Part shown: piece by piece, positions 1-7,127 of the stretch
Layout of the letters: every line of letters starts with the position of its first letter
Numbering within the stretch: position 1 is the stretch's first letter
Assembly: GCF_900109045.1 (NCBI RefSeq)
Contig: NZ_FNYL01000003.1
Coordinates: 651,539-684,813, forward strand
Source: Dyadobacter sp. SG02
GTDB lineage: Bacteria > Bacteroidota > Bacteroidia > Cytophagales > Spirosomataceae
Length of the DNA stretch: 33,275 bases
Direction of reading: 5' to 3'
Notes under the pieces: generated by a model
Seen by the model: only the letters and a program-made list of their open reading frames with translations
What the model was told of the DNA's origin: nothing
Databases searched by the model: none
Translations under genes and position numbers: made by a program

Positions 1-115
1 AGAATTGTAGTGCATCGCACCGCAAGAATTGTAGAATTGAATATGGCGCATTAAAATCCGCCAAGGTGCAGCGCACCGCAAGAATTGTAGACGCATCGCA
101 CCGCAAGAATTGTAG
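1..115. repeat. Short interspersed direct repeats
   Basis: A 19-base unit, CGCACCGCAAGAATTGTAG, occurs exactly three times (16-34, 72-90, 97-115), and the tail of another copy (AGAATTGTAG) opens the window at 1-10. The last two copies are 25 bases apart and the first two 56 apart, so spacing is irregular. Two copies are preceded by GCAT. No ORF crosses the block. The array probably continues to the left. It resembles the dispersed intergenic repeats of Cytophagales genomes, but copy number elsewhere cannot be judged from this window. Confidence 0.7.
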
Positions 116-163
116 GTGCAGCCGCGAGAGAATTTCGATCGGAAGTGGGTAGTTAAAACGAAT

Positions 164-192
164 GTCCCCCTGAACGGACCGGTCAGGGGGAC
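164..192 (-). terminator. Terminator after sucC
   Basis: A perfect 10-bp inverted repeat (GTCCCCCTGA at 164-173, TCAGGGGGAC at 183-192) encloses a 9-base loop. It lies 45 bases past the sucC stop codon. Read on the minus strand it is followed by ATTCGTTTT, a weak T-rich tail. This fits intrinsic termination of sucC, although the U-tract is poor. Confidence 0.7.
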
Positions 193-236
193 ATCAATAT
201 TGTGGCATTTATATTAGCCCTAAGGCTTCTGTTTCC

Positions 237-1460
237 TTAAACACCCAGTTCAGCCAGTACTTCGGAAACCTTTGCAGCAGCTTCTTTGAATTCGATCGCT
301 GAATACACTTTCAGACCGGATTCGTTGATAATGCGTGCACCTTCTTCGGCATTGGTTCCTTGCAGACGAACGATGATAGGCACCGGAATCTCGCCGATCG
401 CTTTGTAAGCTTCCACAACACCTGCGGCAACACGGTCGCAACGAACGATACCGCCGAAAATGTTGATCAGGATCGCTTTTACGTTCGGGTCTTTGAGGAT
501 GATACGGAAACCTGCTTCTACCGTACGTGCGTTCGCGCCACCCCCAACGTCGAGGAAGTTGGCAGGCTCACCGCCCGAAAGTTTGATCAAGTCCATGGTA
601 GCCATCGCCAGTCCGGCTCCGTTTACCATACAACCTACGTTTCCGTCCAGTTTCACGTAATTCAGGTTATTGGCACCTGCTTCTACTTCCAATGGATCTT
701 CTTCGTTGGTATCGCGCATTTCAGCCAATTCAGGATGACGGTACAATGCATTGTCGTCCAGGTCAACCTTGGCGTCTACGGCAAGGATTTTATTGTCGGA
801 TGTTTTCAAAACCGGGTTGATTTCGAACATCGACGAATCGCTTTCTACGTAAGCTTTGTAAAGGGAAGAGATGAATTTCACCATTTCCTTGAATGCGTCG
901 CCTTCCAAACCGAGGGCGAAAGCTACTTTACGTGCCTGGAATGGCTGCAATCCAACTTTGGGATCGATCCATTCCTTCATGATTTTTTCAGGAGTATGTT
1001 CTGCCACTTCTTCAATGTCCATACCGCCTTCGGTGCTGGCCATGATCACGTTGCAGTTTCTGCCGCGATCCAGCAGGATCGACAGGTAATATTCTTTCGG
1101 CTCGCTTGGGCCTGGATAGTATACGTCTTCTGCAATCAGGACTTTGTTTACTCGCTTGCCTTCTGCACCGGTCTGGTGCGTTACCAATACTTTGCCCAGG
1201 ATGTTGTTGGAGATGGTCCTGACATCTTCAACCGACTTAGCCAATGCCACACCGCGTTGCTCGCTGCCGACGATGCGACCTTTACCGCGACCACCTGCGT
1301 GAATCTGGGATTTTACAACATACCACTTGGTGCCTGTCTGCTGGCTCAGCTCACGTGCAACCTCCACAGCTTTATCCGGAGTGTCGGCTACGAGGCCTTC
1401 CTGAATACGCACACCGTATTTTTTAAGAACGCTTTTGCCTTGATATTCGTGAATATTCAT
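237..1460 (-). CDS. sucC: Succinate--CoA ligase (ADP-forming), beta subunit
   Basis: This 407-aa protein is the beta subunit of succinyl-CoA synthetase. With SucD it interconverts succinyl-CoA and succinate with substrate-level NDP phosphorylation in the TCA cycle, in the cytoplasm. The N-terminus [17 protein letters not shown] is the classic SucC start. An ATP-grasp domain covers roughly residues 1-225, with the nucleotide-binding stretch [11 protein letters not shown] at 51-61. The C-terminal CoA-ligase domain carries the glycine-rich [15 protein letters not shown] and [10 protein letters not shown] motifs. Length fits Bacteroidota homologues, slightly longer than the E. coli protein. sucD is not adjacent and must lie elsewhere, as is common in this phylum. 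The gene stands alone: a divergent ABC ATPase begins 85 bp upstream and a hairpin terminator lies downstream. The ADP versus GDP preference cannot be read here. Confidence 0.97.
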   Translation of the reverse strand: MNIHEYQGKSVLKKYGVRIQEGLVADTPDKAVEVARELSQQTGTKWYVVKSQIHAGGRGKGRIVGSEQRGVALAKSVEDVRTISNNILGKVLVTHQTGAEGKRVNKVLIAEDVYYPGPSEPKEYYLSILLDRGRNCNVIMASTEGGMDIEEVAEHTPEKIMKEWIDPKVGLQPFQARKVAFALGLEGDAFKEMVKFISSLYKAYVESDSSMFEINPVLKTSDNKILAVDAKVDLDDNALYRHPELAEMRDTNEEDPLEVEAGANNLNYVKLDGNVGCMVNGAGLAMATMDLIKLSGGEPANFLDVGGGANARTVEAGFRIILKDPNVKAILINIFGGIVRCDRVAAGVVEAYKAIGEIPVPIIVRLQGTNAEEGARIINESGLKVYSAIEFKEAAAKVSEVLAELGV

Positions 1461-1545
1461 GAGTATAAAAGTAAATTGGTATTTTCACGGCAAATTAAGG
1501 AATTAATCAAAACGGGCGTGTTTTAGACGCAATTATCTTTTCATT

Positions 1546-2217
1546 ATGGAGCTACTTCGGGCGAGCGGGATCAGGCGTACTTACGGTTCATTGCAGGTTT
1601 TAAAAGGCATTGATCTCGAAGTAAAAAAGGGGGAAGTAGTAGCCATCGTCGGGCCGTCGGGAGCGGGGAAAAGTACCTTTCTCCACATCCTCGGAACGCT
1701 AGACCGGCCGGAGCAGGGCGAGGTGTTTATCGAGGGTGAAAACGTATTCAAACAGAAGGACAAAGACCTTGCACGCTTCCGCAACGAGAAGATCGGCTTC
1801 ATTTTTCAGTTCCATAACCTTCTGGCGGAATTCACCGCGTTGGAAAACGTGTGCATGCCCGGTTATATCAATGGAAATGCCAATGAAAAGGACATTCAGG
1901 CACGAGCGAAGGAATTGCTGGAACTGCTTGGACTTAGCGGTCGCATGGATCATTTGCCGTCGCAGTTATCAGGCGGTGAGCAGCAGCGCGTAGCCGTTGC
2001 CCGCGCATTATTGAACCGTCCGGCTATTGTATTAGCCGACGAACCGAGCGGGAATTTGGATTCACATAATGCATTGGATTTGCATCAGTTGTTTTTCAAG
2101 CTACGGGAGGAGACGGGGCAGACGTTCATTATCGTCACGCACAATGAAGAATTGGCCGAAATGGCGGATAGGAGGTTAGTGATGCAGGATGGGTTAATGG
2201 TACAGCATTCGGTTTGA
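1546..2217 (+). CDS. LolD-like ABC transporter ATP-binding protein
   Basis: This 223-aa ATPase belongs to the LolD/MacB/FtsE class, which drives lipoprotein release or other mechanotransmission-type envelope exporters from the inner-membrane face. Visible motifs are Walker A GPSGAGKS (36-43), a Q-loop glutamine near 88, signature LSGGEQQ (141-147), Walker B IVLADEP (161-167) and the switch histidine at 199 in VTHN. No permease gene is adjacent, so its membrane partner (LolC/E- or FtsX-like) is encoded elsewhere. LolD is the best family match, but LolD, MacB and other class members are hard to separate by sequence alone, so no symbol is given. The gene is divergent from sucC (85 bp) and ends at two small hairpins followed by a shared bidirectional terminator facing groEL. 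The ATG is preceded by a TATCTTTT element at 1534-1541, so its leader may be very short. Confidence 0.9.
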   Translation: MELLRASGIRRTYGSLQVLKGIDLEVKKGEVVAIVGPSGAGKSTFLHILGTLDRPEQGEVFIEGENVFKQKDKDLARFRNEKIGFIFQFHNLLAEFTALENVCMPGYINGNANEKDIQARAKELLELLGLSGRMDHLPSQLSGGEQQRVAVARALLNRPAIVLADEPSGNLDSHNALDLHQLFFKLREETGQTFIIVTHNEELAEMADRRLVMQDGLMVQHSV

Positions 2218-2244
2218 CTCCGATAGGAGTCTCCCGACGGAGAC
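2216..2244. repeat. Two back-to-back mini-hairpins
   Basis: GACTCC-GATA-GGAGTC (2216-2231) is followed by, and overlaps by three bases, GTCTCC-CGAC-GGAGAC (2229-2244). Both have 6-bp perfect stems and 4-base loops. The first overlaps the stop codon of the ABC ATPase gene. No T-tract follows, so this is not an intrinsic terminator. It may be a 3'-end stabilising structure or a dispersed intergenic repeat. Confidence 0.5.
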
Positions 2245-2298
2245 GACACGATCTACTATCATCCCATTCTAGAAACAGGGGCCGCGCTGCGGCCAAAC

Positions 2299-2335
2299 AA
2301 AAAACCGGCTGCCAGGAAACTGGCAGCCGGTTTTT
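2299..2335. terminator. Bidirectional terminator between ABC ATPase and groEL
   Basis: An 11-bp perfect stem (CCGGCTGCCAG at 2305-2315, CTGGCAGCCGG at 2320-2330) closes a GAAA tetraloop. It is flanked by at least five A residues on the left and five T residues on the right, so it works as an intrinsic terminator for both convergent genes. It ends the groES-groEL mRNA about 27 bases past the groEL stop. Confidence 0.92.
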
Positions 2336-2361
2336 ATATGTTCCGAAGAACGGAGGCTTGA

Positions 2362-3993
2362 TTACATCATGCCGCCCATACCGCCGCCGTGGCTGTGGCC
2401 ACCGCCCGCAGGAGCTTCTTCCGGTTCGTCAGCGATCACGCATTCTGTTGTCAACAACAGACCAGCGATAGATGCTGCGTTTTCAAGAGCCAGACGAGAT
2501 ACTTTCTTAGGATCGATGATACCTGCTTCCAACAAATCCTGGTAGGTATTGTCTTTCGCATTGTAACCGTAAGCGCCGGTTCCTTCTTTCACTTTCTGAA
2601 CCACAACAGATGGCTCCTGGCCAGAGTTGGATACGATCGTTCTCAATGGAGCTTCCAATGCAACGCGGATAATATTGATACCGGTTGTTTCGTCTTCGTT
2701 ATTACCTTTCAGGTCAGCCAGAGCAGCAGTTGCGCGGATGAACGCTACACCACCACCTGCAACGATACCTTCTTCTACCGCAGCACGTGTTGCGTGAAGG
2801 GCGTCATCAACGCGGTCTTTTTTCTCTTTCATTTCAACCTCAGTTGCAGCACCGATGTAAAGGATAGCTACACCACCTGACAGTTTCGCCAGACGCTCCT
2901 GAAGTTTTTCGCGATCGTAGTCAGATGTTGTGTTTTCGATCTGCGATTTGATTTGATTTACACGTCCTGCGATTTCTTCAGGCGCGCCGTTTCCGTTAAC
3001 GATCGTTGTGTTATCCTTGTCGATAATCACTTTTTCTGCTGTTCCAAGGTAATCCAAAGTGGCGTTTTCCAATTTGTAACCTTGTTCTTCGCTGATCACA
3101 GTTCCGCCTGTAACTTTCGCGATGTCTTCCAGCATTGCCTTACGACGGTCACCGAAACCAGGAGCTTTAACAGCCGCTACTTTCAATGCACCACGGATTT
3201 TGTTAACTACCAATGTAGCGAGCGCTTCTCCGTCAACGTCTTCCGCAAGGATAAGCAAAGGACGGCCGGTTTGAGCAACTGCTTCCAACACAGGAAGAAG
3301 TTCTTTCATTGAAGAAACTTTCTTCTCAGAGATAAGAATGAATGGACGCTCCAATTCAGCTTCCATTTTCTCGGTGTTGGTTACGAAGTATGGAGACAGG
3401 TAACCACGGTCGAACTGCATACCTTCCACAGTTTTAACTTCTGTTTCGGTTCCGCGAGCCTCTTCAACGGTGATAACACCTTCTTTACCTACTTTTTCCA
3501 TCGCTTCGGCGATCATGTTACCGATCTCCTCGTCATGGTTTGCAGAGATAGTCGCAACCTGAGCGATTTCTTTTGAAGTAGAGATATTTTTTTTCTGAGC
3601 TTCCAGATCCTTTGTGATCACTGAAACCGCTTTGTCGATACCGCGTTTCAGGTCCATTGGGTTAGCGCCGGCCGCTACGTTTTTCACACCGATCGAGTAG
3701 ATCGCCTGTGCCAATACGGTAGCAGTTGTAGTACCATCACCTGCCGAATCAGCAGTTTTGGAAGCTACTTCTTTCACCAACTGAGCTCCCATGTTTTCGA
3801 TAGGATCTTTCAGGTCGATTTCTTTGGCAACAGTAACACCATCCTTAGTGATGCTTGGAGAACCGAATTTCTTGTCGATTACCACGTTACGACCGCGAGG
3901 TCCCAATGTAACTTTAACGGCGTCAGCCAGGGTGTCCACACCGCGTTTGATTTTGTCGCGTGCTTCTGTGTCAAAAAATATTTTCTTAGACAT
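2362..3993 (-). CDS. groEL: Chaperonin GroEL
   Basis: This 543-aa 60-kDa chaperonin forms the double-ring ATP-dependent folding chamber in the cytoplasm and is capped by GroES. The N-terminus ([20 protein letters not shown]) and the ATP-site motif GDGTTT at 85-90, including the catalytic Asp87 position, are intact. The C-terminus ends in a Gly/Met-rich tail (GGGMGGMM) preceded by GGGHSHGG, so two histidines sit in the normally flexible tail. Length and motifs indicate a functional, full-length protein. It follows groES by 54 bp on the same strand and shares its promoter. The operon ends at the bidirectional hairpin at 2299-2335. Confidence 0.98.
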   Translation of the reverse strand: MSKKIFFDTEARDKIKRGVDTLADAVKVTLGPRGRNVVIDKKFGSPSITKDGVTVAKEIDLKDPIENMGAQLVKEVASKTADSAGDGTTTATVLAQAIYSIGVKNVAAGANPMDLKRGIDKAVSVITKDLEAQKKNISTSKEIAQVATISANHDEEIGNMIAEAMEKVGKEGVITVEEARGTETEVKTVEGMQFDRGYLSPYFVTNTEKMEAELERPFILISEKKVSSMKELLPVLEAVAQTGRPLLILAEDVDGEALATLVVNKIRGALKVAAVKAPGFGDRRKAMLEDIAKVTGGTVISEEQGYKLENATLDYLGTAEKVIIDKDNTTIVNGNGAPEEIAGRVNQIKSQIENTTSDYDREKLQERLAKLSGGVAILYIGAATEVEMKEKKDRVDDALHATRAAVEEGIVAGGGVAFIRATAALADLKGNNEDETTGINIIRVALEAPLRTIVSNSGQEPSVVVQKVKEGTGAYGYNAKDNTYQDLLEAGIIDPKKVSRLALENAASIAGLLLTTECVIADEPEEAPAGGGHSHGGGMGGMM

Positions 3994-4047
3994 AACTTTT
4001 TAATTTGAAAAACTTTAAGAGAAACTATTGAACCTGAGTACTTTGGA

Positions 4048-4344
4048 TTATCCGATGATAGCGTAGATATCCGACTCACGCATAATCAGGACGTCTTTTC
4101 CTTCGTATGCCAATTCAGTGCCTGAGTACTTACCGTACAATACGGTATCTCCAACTTTTACTGTAAGAGGCTCGTCTTTTTTACCGGGGCCTACTGCCAA
4201 TACGGTTCCGCGTTGTGGCTTTTCCTTTGCAGTATCAGGGATAATGATACCAAATGCTGTTTTTTCTTCGGCTGGGGCAGGTTCGATCAGAACACGGTCA
4301 GCTAGCGGTTGTACATTCACTTGTATTTCTGCTAAAGTTGACAT
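4048..4344 (-). CDS. groES: Co-chaperonin GroES
   Basis: This 98-aa 10-kDa co-chaperonin is the lid of the GroEL chamber. It contains the signature region [10 protein letters not shown] at 13-22 and the mobile-loop region around [17 protein letters not shown] (26-42). The N-terminus is a few residues longer than in many homologues ([17 protein letters not shown]), but no internal ATG offers a better start. It is the first gene of groES-groEL. The upstream region holds no CIRCE element and no TAnnTTTG box on this strand. It does hold a -24/-12-like element at 4399-4414 that would give a leader of about 43 nt. A 10-bp palindrome TAAACGTTTA lies just before the start codon (4351-4360). Confidence 0.97.
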   Translation of the reverse strand: MSTLAEIQVNVQPLADRVLIEPAPAEEKTAFGIIIPDTAKEKPQRGTVLAVGPGKKDEPLTVKVGDTVLYGKYSGTELAYEGKDVLIMRESDIYAIIG

Positions 4345-4398
4345 AAATATTAAACGTTTATTTTTAATTGTCAGTAATGATTAGACTCCCATCCCGAT

Positions 4399-4414
4399 AG
4401 CACAATCTGTGCCA
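4399..4414 (-). promoter_or_regulatory. Sigma-54-like (-24/-12) element upstream of groES
   Basis: On the minus strand this reads TGGCACAGATTGTGCT. It matches the RpoN consensus TGGCAC-N5-TTGCW with one mismatch (G for the first T of TTGC), and the invariant GG and GC dinucleotides have the exact ten-base spacing. The predicted transcription start near 4388 lies about 43 nt before the groES ATG. No upstream activator site was identified with confidence. Calling it a promoter is an inference from this single match. Confidence 0.45.
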
Positions 4415-4449
4415 GCCGCTTGGCTCTGACATTTTTTCCGGCCAGTGTG

Positions 4450-4487
4450 ACAAATTTGTATTCTCGCGTGGCGTTATAGTACTATAA
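4450..4487. promoter_or_regulatory. Two palindromes between groES and the divergent gene
   Basis: ACAAATTTGT (4450-4459, 10 bp) and TTATAGTACTATAA (4474-4487, 14 bp) are perfect palindromes with centres about 26 bp apart. They lie 36-88 bp upstream of the groES -24/-12-like element and upstream of the probable promoter of the divergent gene. That is a suitable place for a dimeric regulator or a sigma-54 enhancer-binding protein. No known operator family was recognised. Confidence 0.4.
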
Positions 4488-4516
4488 TGTCATTTGCGTG
4501 TCAGGAATGCTGAAAT

Positions 4517-4548
4517 CTTGCTTTCAGTGAAGGAATTCATTAAATTTT
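4517..4548 (+). promoter_or_regulatory. Possible promoter of the 4572 gene
   Basis: CTTG (4517-4520), a 20-base spacer and TAAATTTT (4541-4548) approximate the Bacteroidota TTTG / TAnnTTTG promoter with one mismatch in each box. Transcription would start near 4555, about 17 nt before the ATG at 4572. This argues against the upstream in-frame ATG at 4494. Confidence 0.4.
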
Positions 4549-4571
4549 ATCGGCACCAAATTAAAAACCCT

Positions 4572-5279
4572 ATGTCAGAGCTCGATAAAAACTGGCTTAC
4601 CGAAGGAATTTTTGATTACGAATACAAAAAATATGTGCTGATGGCTTACTTTCAGCACGTCCGGGACCAGTTCACACACAACCGATTACACCCTTGTCTG
4701 CCAGAATTGAAACTGCACCTCGACACCTGTGTCAGCATTCAGAATAATAAAAGCAGGATCAGGACGGGTTTACCCAAAAATCTGACAGGAATTGACGTCA
4801 AAACCTGGCAGTTGCAGTACGAAGAAAAGCACCAGGACGATCCGTTCATGTCCGATCTGAACTACATTCTCGATTTTGCGATCCCCCGTTTTTCGAAATC
4901 GATTGAAGAGGGCTCGGAACGTTTTTCAGAAGTGGAGGAGAATGTCCGGGTTTCACCGGTGGGCATTGTGCCGTTGCATTTACAGGAAGGCTACCTGCTG
5001 TTTTTGCACACATTCCAGCCGTTGGTGAGCATTTTTCAATACCAGCTCGCATTGTACAATGCATTGAAGGAGCGGTACCTGAAAACCGTTTACGTGGATA
5101 CGGTGCGCATTGGCATCGGGAATACGATCTCGCAACTCAAAATCGATCTCACCAGACGGAACCGGGAAATGCCTAACCCGGCGACGTATGTTGTAGAATC
5201 TAAGTATGAATATCCTTTGCACGAAACGCTGTTGCCGGTGGCGGAGCGGCTGATGTTGCGGGAGATCAATGTAGCTTAG
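4572..5279 (+). CDS. Conserved hypothetical protein
   Basis: This is a 235-aa soluble protein of unknown function. The start MSELDKNWLTEG is chosen because the preceding in-frame 26 codons run through the likely promoter, and because the protein opens with the conserved-looking LTEGIFDYEYKKYVLMAYF stretch. It has no signal peptide, membrane segment or recognised catalytic motif. It is rich in charged and aromatic residues and probably mostly helical. I believe similar proteins occur as single copies in other Cytophagales, but I cannot name a family. It is divergent from groES, with promoter space shared between them, and ends at a bidirectional terminator facing secG. A link to stress or proteostasis is only a guess from position. 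Confidence 0.75.
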   Translation: MSELDKNWLTEGIFDYEYKKYVLMAYFQHVRDQFTHNRLHPCLPELKLHLDTCVSIQNNKSRIRTGLPKNLTGIDVKTWQLQYEEKHQDDPFMSDLNYILDFAIPRFSKSIEEGSERFSEVEENVRVSPVGIVPLHLQEGYLLFLHTFQPLVSIFQYQLALYNALKERYLKTVYVDTVRIGIGNTISQLKIDLTRRNREMPNPATYVVESKYEYPLHETLLPVAERLMLREINVA

Positions 5280-5304
5280 ATATGGTTTTAAATTATGGGC
5301 ATAA

Positions 5305-5336
5305 AAAAATCCTGCGATTTCGTCGCAGGATTTTTC
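5305..5336. terminator. Bidirectional terminator facing secG
   Basis: A 9-bp stem (ATCCTGCGA at 5309-5317, TCGCAGGAT at 5323-5331) has a 5-base loop TTTCG. A-rich sequence on the left and TTTTTCTTTT on the right make it an intrinsic terminator in both directions. It serves the 4572 gene (+) and secG (-). Confidence 0.9.
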
Positions 5337-5355
5337 TTTTTGGCTAACGCCTCAG

Positions 5356-5766
5356 TTATTTCTTCGCAGTGTCGGCAGGTGTAGCAGCCGGTGTTGTTGT
5401 TCCCGCAGGAGCAGCCTCGCCTGTGGCAGGTGCAGCGCCTTCCTGTGCAGCAGGGGCAGGAGCGATTTTGCCGCCTGGTACTACTGCATTCTGGGCTCTT
5501 TCCACGTTCACGCTGTTGATGCCGGCACCGGTATTGTCGCCGCCCACCATAATATAGGAAGCCAGTGAAATGATGATCACCGCGCTTGCCAGACCCCACG
5601 TAATCTGTTCGAGAAGGTCGGTAGTCTTTTTAACACCAAACATTTGGGTAGTTCCTGCGCCGCTAAACTCGCTTGAAAGCCCTCCACCTTTTGAATTTTG
5701 GACGAGCACGACCAAAATCAACAATACTGCAACAATAGCAACCAGAATAATTAAACCCAAATACAT
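5356..5766 (-). CDS. secG: Preprotein translocase subunit SecG
   Basis: This 136-aa inner-membrane subunit of the SecYEG channel assists SecA-driven export. Two hydrophobic segments (about 2-22 and 56-76) bracket the conserved cytosolic loop with NSKGGGLSSEFSG and TTQMFGVKKTTDLLEQITW, which identifies SecG. The C-terminal third is a low-complexity Ala/Pro/Thr/Gly tail (about 97-136). It makes the protein longer than the 70-110 aa of many SecG proteins, as is frequent in Bacteroidota. The gene is the last of the minus-strand group running from miaB. The 135-bp gap upstream contains two period-8 repeat arrays and no clear promoter of its own. Confidence 0.95.
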   Translation of the reverse strand: MYLGLIILVAIVAVLLILVVLVQNSKGGGLSSEFSGAGTTQMFGVKKTTDLLEQITWGLASAVIIISLASYIMVGGDNTGAGINSVNVERAQNAVVPGGKIAPAPAAQEGAAPATGEAAPAGTTTPAATPADTAKK

Positions 5767-5780
5767 TTTTTAAACAATTT

Positions 5781-5804
5781 TGAATGATTGAATGACTGAA
5801 TGAT
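5781..5804. repeat. 8-bp tandem repeat (TGAATGAY x3)
   Basis: Three head-to-tail units, TGAATGAT, TGAATGAC and TGAATGAT, lie 14 bp upstream of the secG start codon, in what would be its leader. Unit length 8 is not a multiple of 3, but the array is non-coding. Confidence 0.7.
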
Positions 5805-5854
5805 TGACCGGGTCCGCCGGCGCGATGTGTGAGTGTGAAAAAACTGAACCGACC

Positions 5855-5894
5855 CGACTCCTTGACCTCCTGACCCCTTGACTTTTTGGACTCC
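5855..5894. repeat. Degenerate period-8 repeat (TGACCYCY-like)
   Basis: TGAC recurs at 5863, 5871 and 5879, exactly every 8 bases, within pyrimidine-rich units such as TGACCTCC and TGACCCCT. A degenerate unit sits on each side. It lies just downstream of the TPR-like gene's stop codon and about 50 bp from the TGAATGAY array. Confidence 0.55.
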
Positions 5895-5901
5895 GGAACC
5901 A

Positions 5902-6555
5902 TTACGACCTCGCGTACAGCTCGCTCAATTTTTTCGCAAAGTAATTCCTTTTTTCCGGTTTTTTCAAAATCAATTTTTGATAGACGTCTATCGCCTTTTC
6001 AATTTTGCCCTGCCGGATGAGGATATTGGCAAATGCTTCTGTCTCAATCCCGCCTTCCGTGTTGCCCGCCAACCGGCTGCTCAGGTCTACGCTCACAGGT
6101 TCCAGATTGTTGTCCTGGCGTGCAATGCGCGGGTTCTTTTTCATAAAACCCTGGATGATCTGCTGCTGGCGGCGCTGCTCTTCGGTGCGCTGCAATTCAG
6201 CGGAAGCCTGTTGCTCGACGGTGCTGATCAGGATGTCGTCGCTGTCAAGTGGCTCCGGCGTGAGTTGGGGTTCGAGAATGTCGTCCACGTCCACCGTAGC
6301 GTCGTAACGCTCGTTGTCGCTTTCCACCAGTTGCTGCAATGCCACACGGCTGAGTGCGTAGGCGGCTGCGCGCGGACGGGTTTCTTCCAGCTTTTCGGTA
6401 CCGGCGAGGCTCGATGCCTTGGCGAGCATCGAATAGGGGATCTGGCAGTACGGAAACGCCTTGATCGTGGCTTCCAGCTGCGGGATCACATCTGCGGTAA
6501 TCAGGCCGGGGTTCTTCACCAGCTGATCAAATGTTTCCTTATCGATGAGCGCCAT
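5902..6555 (-). CDS. TPR-like hypothetical protein
   Basis: This 217-aa protein is probably cytoplasmic, with no signal peptide or membrane segment. The ATG at 6555 (MALIDKETFDQLV) is chosen over the longer frame because the extra upstream residues are basic, non-conserved in appearance and overlap lptE. The N-terminal third contains an FPYCQIPYSMLAK stretch. The middle is acidic and low complexity (about 85-125), then comes a Gln/Arg-rich segment (EEQRRQQQ). The C-terminus (about 172-213, FANILIRQGKIEKAIDVYQK) reads as one tetratricopeptide repeat and suggests protein-protein contact. It sits between lptE (62 bp away) and secG, in what I recall as a conserved order in Cytophagales. A role alongside envelope assembly or secretion is inferred from that context only. 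Confidence 0.85.
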   Translation of the reverse strand: MALIDKETFDQLVKNPGLITADVIPQLEATIKAFPYCQIPYSMLAKASSLAGTEKLEETRPRAAAYALSRVALQQLVESDNERYDATVDVDDILEPQLTPEPLDSDDILISTVEQQASAELQRTEEQRRQQQIIQGFMKKNPRIARQDNNLEPVSVDLSSRLAGNTEGGIETEAFANILIRQGKIEKAIDVYQKLILKKPEKRNYFAKKLSELYARS

Positions 6556-6616
6556 ATTCCGGGTTGTATTGAGAAAAATTAGGTTGTTGAAATTGAAAGT
6601 TCGGGCAAGGCTTTTC

Positions 6617-7111
6617 CTACCAGTCGGCGGCGGATTTATTAAATATCTGCTGCACAAGGTTTTCGCGAATGGTGGGTAGTAATCGCGCTTCGTTCTGGTT
6701 AAGCGTTTGATCCTGAGGGAAATCTGCGTAGTAGGTGAACGACTGGTCGAAATTTTTGGTCTCGTCCTTTGCATTGGTGTAACGCACTTGTACGGTCACA
6801 TTCAAACGGTTCAGACCCGCCTGGTCATTCGCGGTTGGTGCCGCGGGTGTTACGTCATAGCCGGTAATGGAACCTTCAAGCACCAGGTCGCCACCGCCTG
6901 GCTGGCTTACGAGGCTGGTATTTCTCTGAAAATATTCTTTCAAATCCTCGGTAAGGCGTTGTGGCAGGTCACTCGGCCCGCCGGCGGTGCCCGTCGTAAA
7001 GTTGAGCACGCTGAATGTCTTGATATCGGGAGAAAGATTGGTCCCTGTAAATGAATACACCCCGCAACCCGACATAAAAACCGGGCAAATCAGTATCAGG
7101 AATGCCCACAT
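6617..7111 (-). CDS. lptE: LptE-family LPS-assembly lipoprotein
   Basis: This small outer-membrane lipoprotein of the LptE family partners LptD in inserting lipopolysaccharide into the outer leaflet. A hydrophobic leader ends in MSGC followed by GVYSFTG, the typical mature start of Bacteroidota LptE proteins. The rest is a compact alpha/beta domain with NLSPDIKTFSVLNF and LPQRLTEDLKEYFQRNT. Start choice is uncertain. The ATG at 7111 gives 164 aa with no basic residue before the hydrophobic core. A TTG at 7138 gives MKNNSSARV before the core, a better signal-peptide n-region, and would overlap the upstream activator gene by 11 bases. Either way the gene is tightly coupled to the sigma-54 activator gene. 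Confidence 0.9.
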   Translation of the reverse strand: MWAFLILICPVFMSGCGVYSFTGTNLSPDIKTFSVLNFTTGTAGGPSDLPQRLTEDLKEYFQRNTSLVSQPGGGDLVLEGSITGYDVTPAAPTANDQAGLNRLNVTVQVRYTNAKDETKNFDQSFTYYADFPQDQTLNQNEARLLPTIRENLVQQIFNKSAADW

Positions 7112-7127
7112 AACCCGGGCGCTGCTA

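Noticed and set aside
1..115. CRISPR array
   Set aside because: There are only three full repeats, spacing is irregular, one gap is about 6 bases, and no cas gene is present.
360..1526. 388-codon plus-strand ORF across sucC
   Set aside because: It is entirely antisense to the unmistakable sucC, has no recognisable domain and a Cys/Phe/His-rich composition typical of a shadow frame.
4345..4490. CIRCE/HrcA operator upstream of groES
   Set aside because: No TTAGCACTC-N9-GAGTGCTAA inverted repeat is present in the interval.
4494..4571. Upstream ATG start for the unknown gene
   Set aside because: The extra 26 codons overlap the likely promoter boxes. The ATG at 4572 has a plausible leader and a better N-terminus.
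6556..6774. N-terminal extension of the TPR-like protein
   Set aside because: The extra 73 residues are basic, overlap lptE and look non-coding. The ATG at 6555 is the natural start.
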